A DNA stretch of 64,000 nucleotides from Synaphobranchus kaupii (Eukaryota; Chordata; Actinopteri; Anguilliformes; Synaphobranchidae). A program made the position numbers and the translations under genes. This document shows, in pieces, positions 60,923 to 64,000 of this stretch (within the stretch, counting starts at the first letter, position 1; the number at the start of each line of letters is the position of its first letter). Below the pieces are notes generated by a model. That model was given only the letters and a program-made list of their open reading frames with translations. It did no database searches and was not told the origin of the DNA. Location: contig CM056391.1 in NCBI GenBank assembly GCA_029718625.1, forward strand, positions 23,474,305 through 23,538,304, in the 5' to 3' direction.

Positions 60923-63900
60923 AGTAGTATGCTATAATGTAAACAGGCTCCTGTAATGTTATACAGCTGTGCCCCTCAGATCTTTTAACGTAACTCTTTG
61001 GTGATGTTTTTGTCAGATAAAGCCTATTACATTGACCCTCCCACAAACAGTAGCCATGTGATTGCTTCCTTCCCCGGGATCTGAGTCATGGGAAGCAGGA
61101 GCTCGCTTTCTCACATTGCTCCTGGTGTGAGAACTAACACTGACTGATGGTTTTCAGCAAGTTTTAACAACTGCCCTGTCTGATCATGCGGCTGAATCTG
61201 GTGGTGAACTGCAGGTTTATGTGGGGTTAACCCTAATTTGCCCTGTGGCAGATTATATGCCCTGCAACAGATTGCTCAACCTGTTGCAATTTAATCATAG
61301 CTCTTGTTTGCCTCATACCAGGTTATCTACACTTTGGCCTACTCACCCCATGCCAGTTTACCTGTCTTGTGGCTCCTAGCTTGCCTTGTGCCAGATTTCT
61401 CATGGTTGCTTTTCTCTGTATTTTTGACCCTACCCATAATGCACTGCTACAAGTACTCTGTAGAAGCAGCTCCCTCCCCCAATAAAAAGTGATTAGTGCT
61501 GAGAAGGGAACACAGGATGCGATAGGGTCATTGAGTCCTTTATTGAAAACAATACTGTAGCAAAGACACTGAGTGATGGGGCCACCCTACTGGTACCCAA
61601 ATAAAACAATGGCTGAGCTATAGAGCCGAGAGCATTATAGGAGCCAGAGACTTAATTAATCAATCTGCTGTGTAAGTACTTGGGACGTTTGAATGAGGAA
61701 CAGGAAATGGGGAGGCTCCTCCTTGCCATCCAGTTGTGTTAAATCTGAGCTCCAGGTCATGACATGTGGGAAAAATGGGGTCATGTCAGTGAGGGGGCCT
61801 CCGTGGTGGGCCCCCTTGTGAGTTTGGGTCCTTGCATCAAACCATGGGGTACCACCGTCCAGACACCAAACTTCCCTTAGAGGTGATGCGTTTTGTTTTT
61901 AATTTGAGTTGTGTTTTTTTAGATGGGTAGAAATATAAACTCTGAAAGCCCATTCTCATTCAAAGCAGGCATTTTGATAACCTGATGCCCAGCTGTGTTT
62001 CCTGATCTTGCATTTACAGGAATGTTTAATTAAAGTTTCAGATCATGTGGCATGTCCGTTCTATGAATTGCTATGAAAAGAATCCACTTTGGGTCTATAT
62101 TACATTAGCCTACATACAGAGTTTTTGTCCTGATTTTAAAAAAAAAATGTAAATGTATCATTGGGTTGAGTACATTCAATCATACATATTTTTACAATAG
62201 TTTTGAAAAGAGGTGTTTTGGATGTGAATCACATTACAGATGTAAAATCTAAAGATGCCGGTGTGCAGAAGCCAATATCAACCTGTTTTAGAAAACCATA
62301 CATTTAGAACTCAATTCGTTTTTTATTTGTTTCGCTTCCACAAACCCTGAAGGTTAAATATGAGATAATTGCCGCATGATGTTATCCACCAAAAAATATG
62401 CCAGTTTTAAATCTTGAGACTGAGGTGTGGCAGAACCAGTATAGACTCACTAATAAAGGTGCTTCAGCTAGCTCAATATGGTATGCCATGAGTCAGAATT
62501 TCTCTCTGTGAGTGACAGTTTGTGGTCGGCAGTTATCTTAAATGACCAATTACACTGTAACCCTGATGGTGTCCTTCCTCTAAAACTTCACAACATGTGA
62601 TGTGCATGTGAGATTCCACCCTCATTACATCATTTTGTTTTTCTCCCTTATGGGAATCACATTGACCCAAAATAACCTCACCTGCATGCATAAACTGGAG
62701 AGCTTCAAAGGTTTTCATCTCTGAAATCAATGGAAAAGGAAATGAATTCCCAGGAGCCAAACTCAGCCCTTTTTACTTGCTGTTGACTACAGATTGATTT
62801 GGCCATTTTTACAATGACTCCCCTGGATTAATGGGCAACGTCTGGGCAACAGACACACTCTTCATATCACAAAACGCATGATCAATTAATTGCTCATTAA
62901 AATCAGAGAGGAGAAAGCATATTCCTAAAAGTTTATTGCATTAGAGTCATTTCATTTTAAGTTTTGAGACAAACTGATGTTGAAGTCCAGTACACAGCCT
63001 CATTTTGGGGTGAAGTGTAATTGCACAGCAAAGATAGCATTCAGTCATTAAGATGAGCCACACCCACATCCTGTGGCACTGCTAAGATGCAGGAAAGCGC
63101 AGCGTCCATGACAGGAAATGAAACATATCCTAATGCAGAGTGGAAAAAAACAAAGCAAAACCACACAAACTGAAAGAACAAAATACAGCATGTTCTTAGT
63201 TTTTTTTCTTGCTTTGCCTTATTCTCTATTCTGGAGAAGCAAAAGAAGAAGAAAAAAACTAGAACTTTCACAGACCTTCTTGAATCAGCACACAAGGCAC
63301 AATATGAAACAGCCACATGTAAGAGAATGGTCAAGCAAAGAAGAGAAAGAAAACTTAGAAAAGATGACCCAAAGTTTAAATAAAAGAAAGATGAGAAGCA
63401 ACCACAATGTTATTTTTGTCTAAAGCTCTGTGTAGCTAGGCCCTCTTTACCCCTGAAAAGTCTGTAATTTTGACCAACTTCTGAATCAGCATTTCACATA
63501 TAGCAATCAAACCCCAGCCCTCACATTGTTTATACAAACCCCAAACTATGCATGATATTATATAACCCTAAGCTACATTTGATAAATACACAATACCCCA
63601 GCCTACATCTTATTTTACTGAACTTCAACTCATGTGACAAGCCCGAATTCACCCTTAATTGGAAAGGTGATGTTTCGATGGTTATTTTTAGATGTAGGTC
63701 CCCCCCAAGTTCTTCAGACTTGGTGTACCCTTCCTGTGAACTGATGGAACTGTAATTTCCATAACAGAATGCAGAACAATGACCATTACAATAACTTTTT
63801 CACTAACAAAATGCATATGGCTAATGCACAGCCTGCTTGAATGCAAAGGTTTTGATATAGTGCAAAGACAGACAGTGATGTAAAACTCCAGCTTCCAGTG

Positions 63901-64000
63901 TTGTTCTCAATAGCTCGCTGCACAGCCATTGTGACCAGAATCATTCATTTTAGAATGTCAGCTTACATCTGTGTGATGGCAACTGGCCTGATAATATTGA
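60923..64000. other. Intergenic stretch, nothing recognised
   Basis: No gene, transposon end or RNA gene was recognised in the last 3 kb. It is AT-rich with short A runs and a Lys-rich chance frame near 63118-63423. Confidence 0.5.

Noticed and set aside
63118..63423. Lys-rich 101-residue open frame
   Set aside because: Composition follows A-rich DNA; no motif or splice context supports a gene.

Overview
This is nuclear DNA from a ray-finned fish, almost certainly a teleost. The signs are an intron-rich vertebrate gene, several Tc1-like DNA transposons with TA target duplications, L2-type LINE pieces, a tRNA-derived SINE, a 5S-rRNA-derived SINE and many small inverted-repeat elements. The species cannot be named from the sequence alone.

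Region 1 to about 12.8 kb (minus strand) holds fifteen consecutive coding exons of trpm1 (melastatin, a TRPM cation channel). They encode about 695 residues of the cytoplasmic N-terminal half, from AQKAWIERTF to the [10 protein letters not shown] segment. Every splice junction was read and all phases agree. The membrane channel part lies off the left edge. The linker ending in TDPRKLELLNW and the [18 protein letters not shown] segment point to TRPM1 rather than TRPM3, TRPM6 or TRPM7. The intron between 8413 and 9131 carries a mir-211 hairpin on the gene's own strand, the same place MIR211 has in mammalian TRPM1. Its 5p arm reads as miR-204.

Region 12.8 to 35 kb is probably one long 5' intron. 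A candidate upstream exon lies at 34945-35059. The intron is full of mobile elements: two hAT-type MITEs, an inverted pair of ~0.7-kb repeats, a nearly intact Tc1-like transposon (24775-26303), a truncated LINE (about 28.0-29.46 kb), an L2 fragment, Tc1 fragments and a palindromic TA-flanked MITE (32219-33132).

Region 35 to 64 kb has no recognised host gene. It holds two copies of one Tc1 family 1.2 kb apart, the second with an almost intact transposase. It also holds an unclassified ~3-kb inverted-repeat element (46845-49861) with repeated GTTTCGGTTGTGAC motifs and a nested Tc1 element, an ACGT-rich MITE, a CpG-dense patch near 54.7 kb, a decayed Tc1 (57332-58836), and an L2 LINE split by a 5S-derived SINE (59.0-60.92 kb).

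The best-supported biology is the trpm1/mir-211 host-intron arrangement. The least explained structure is the 46.8-49.9 kb element.
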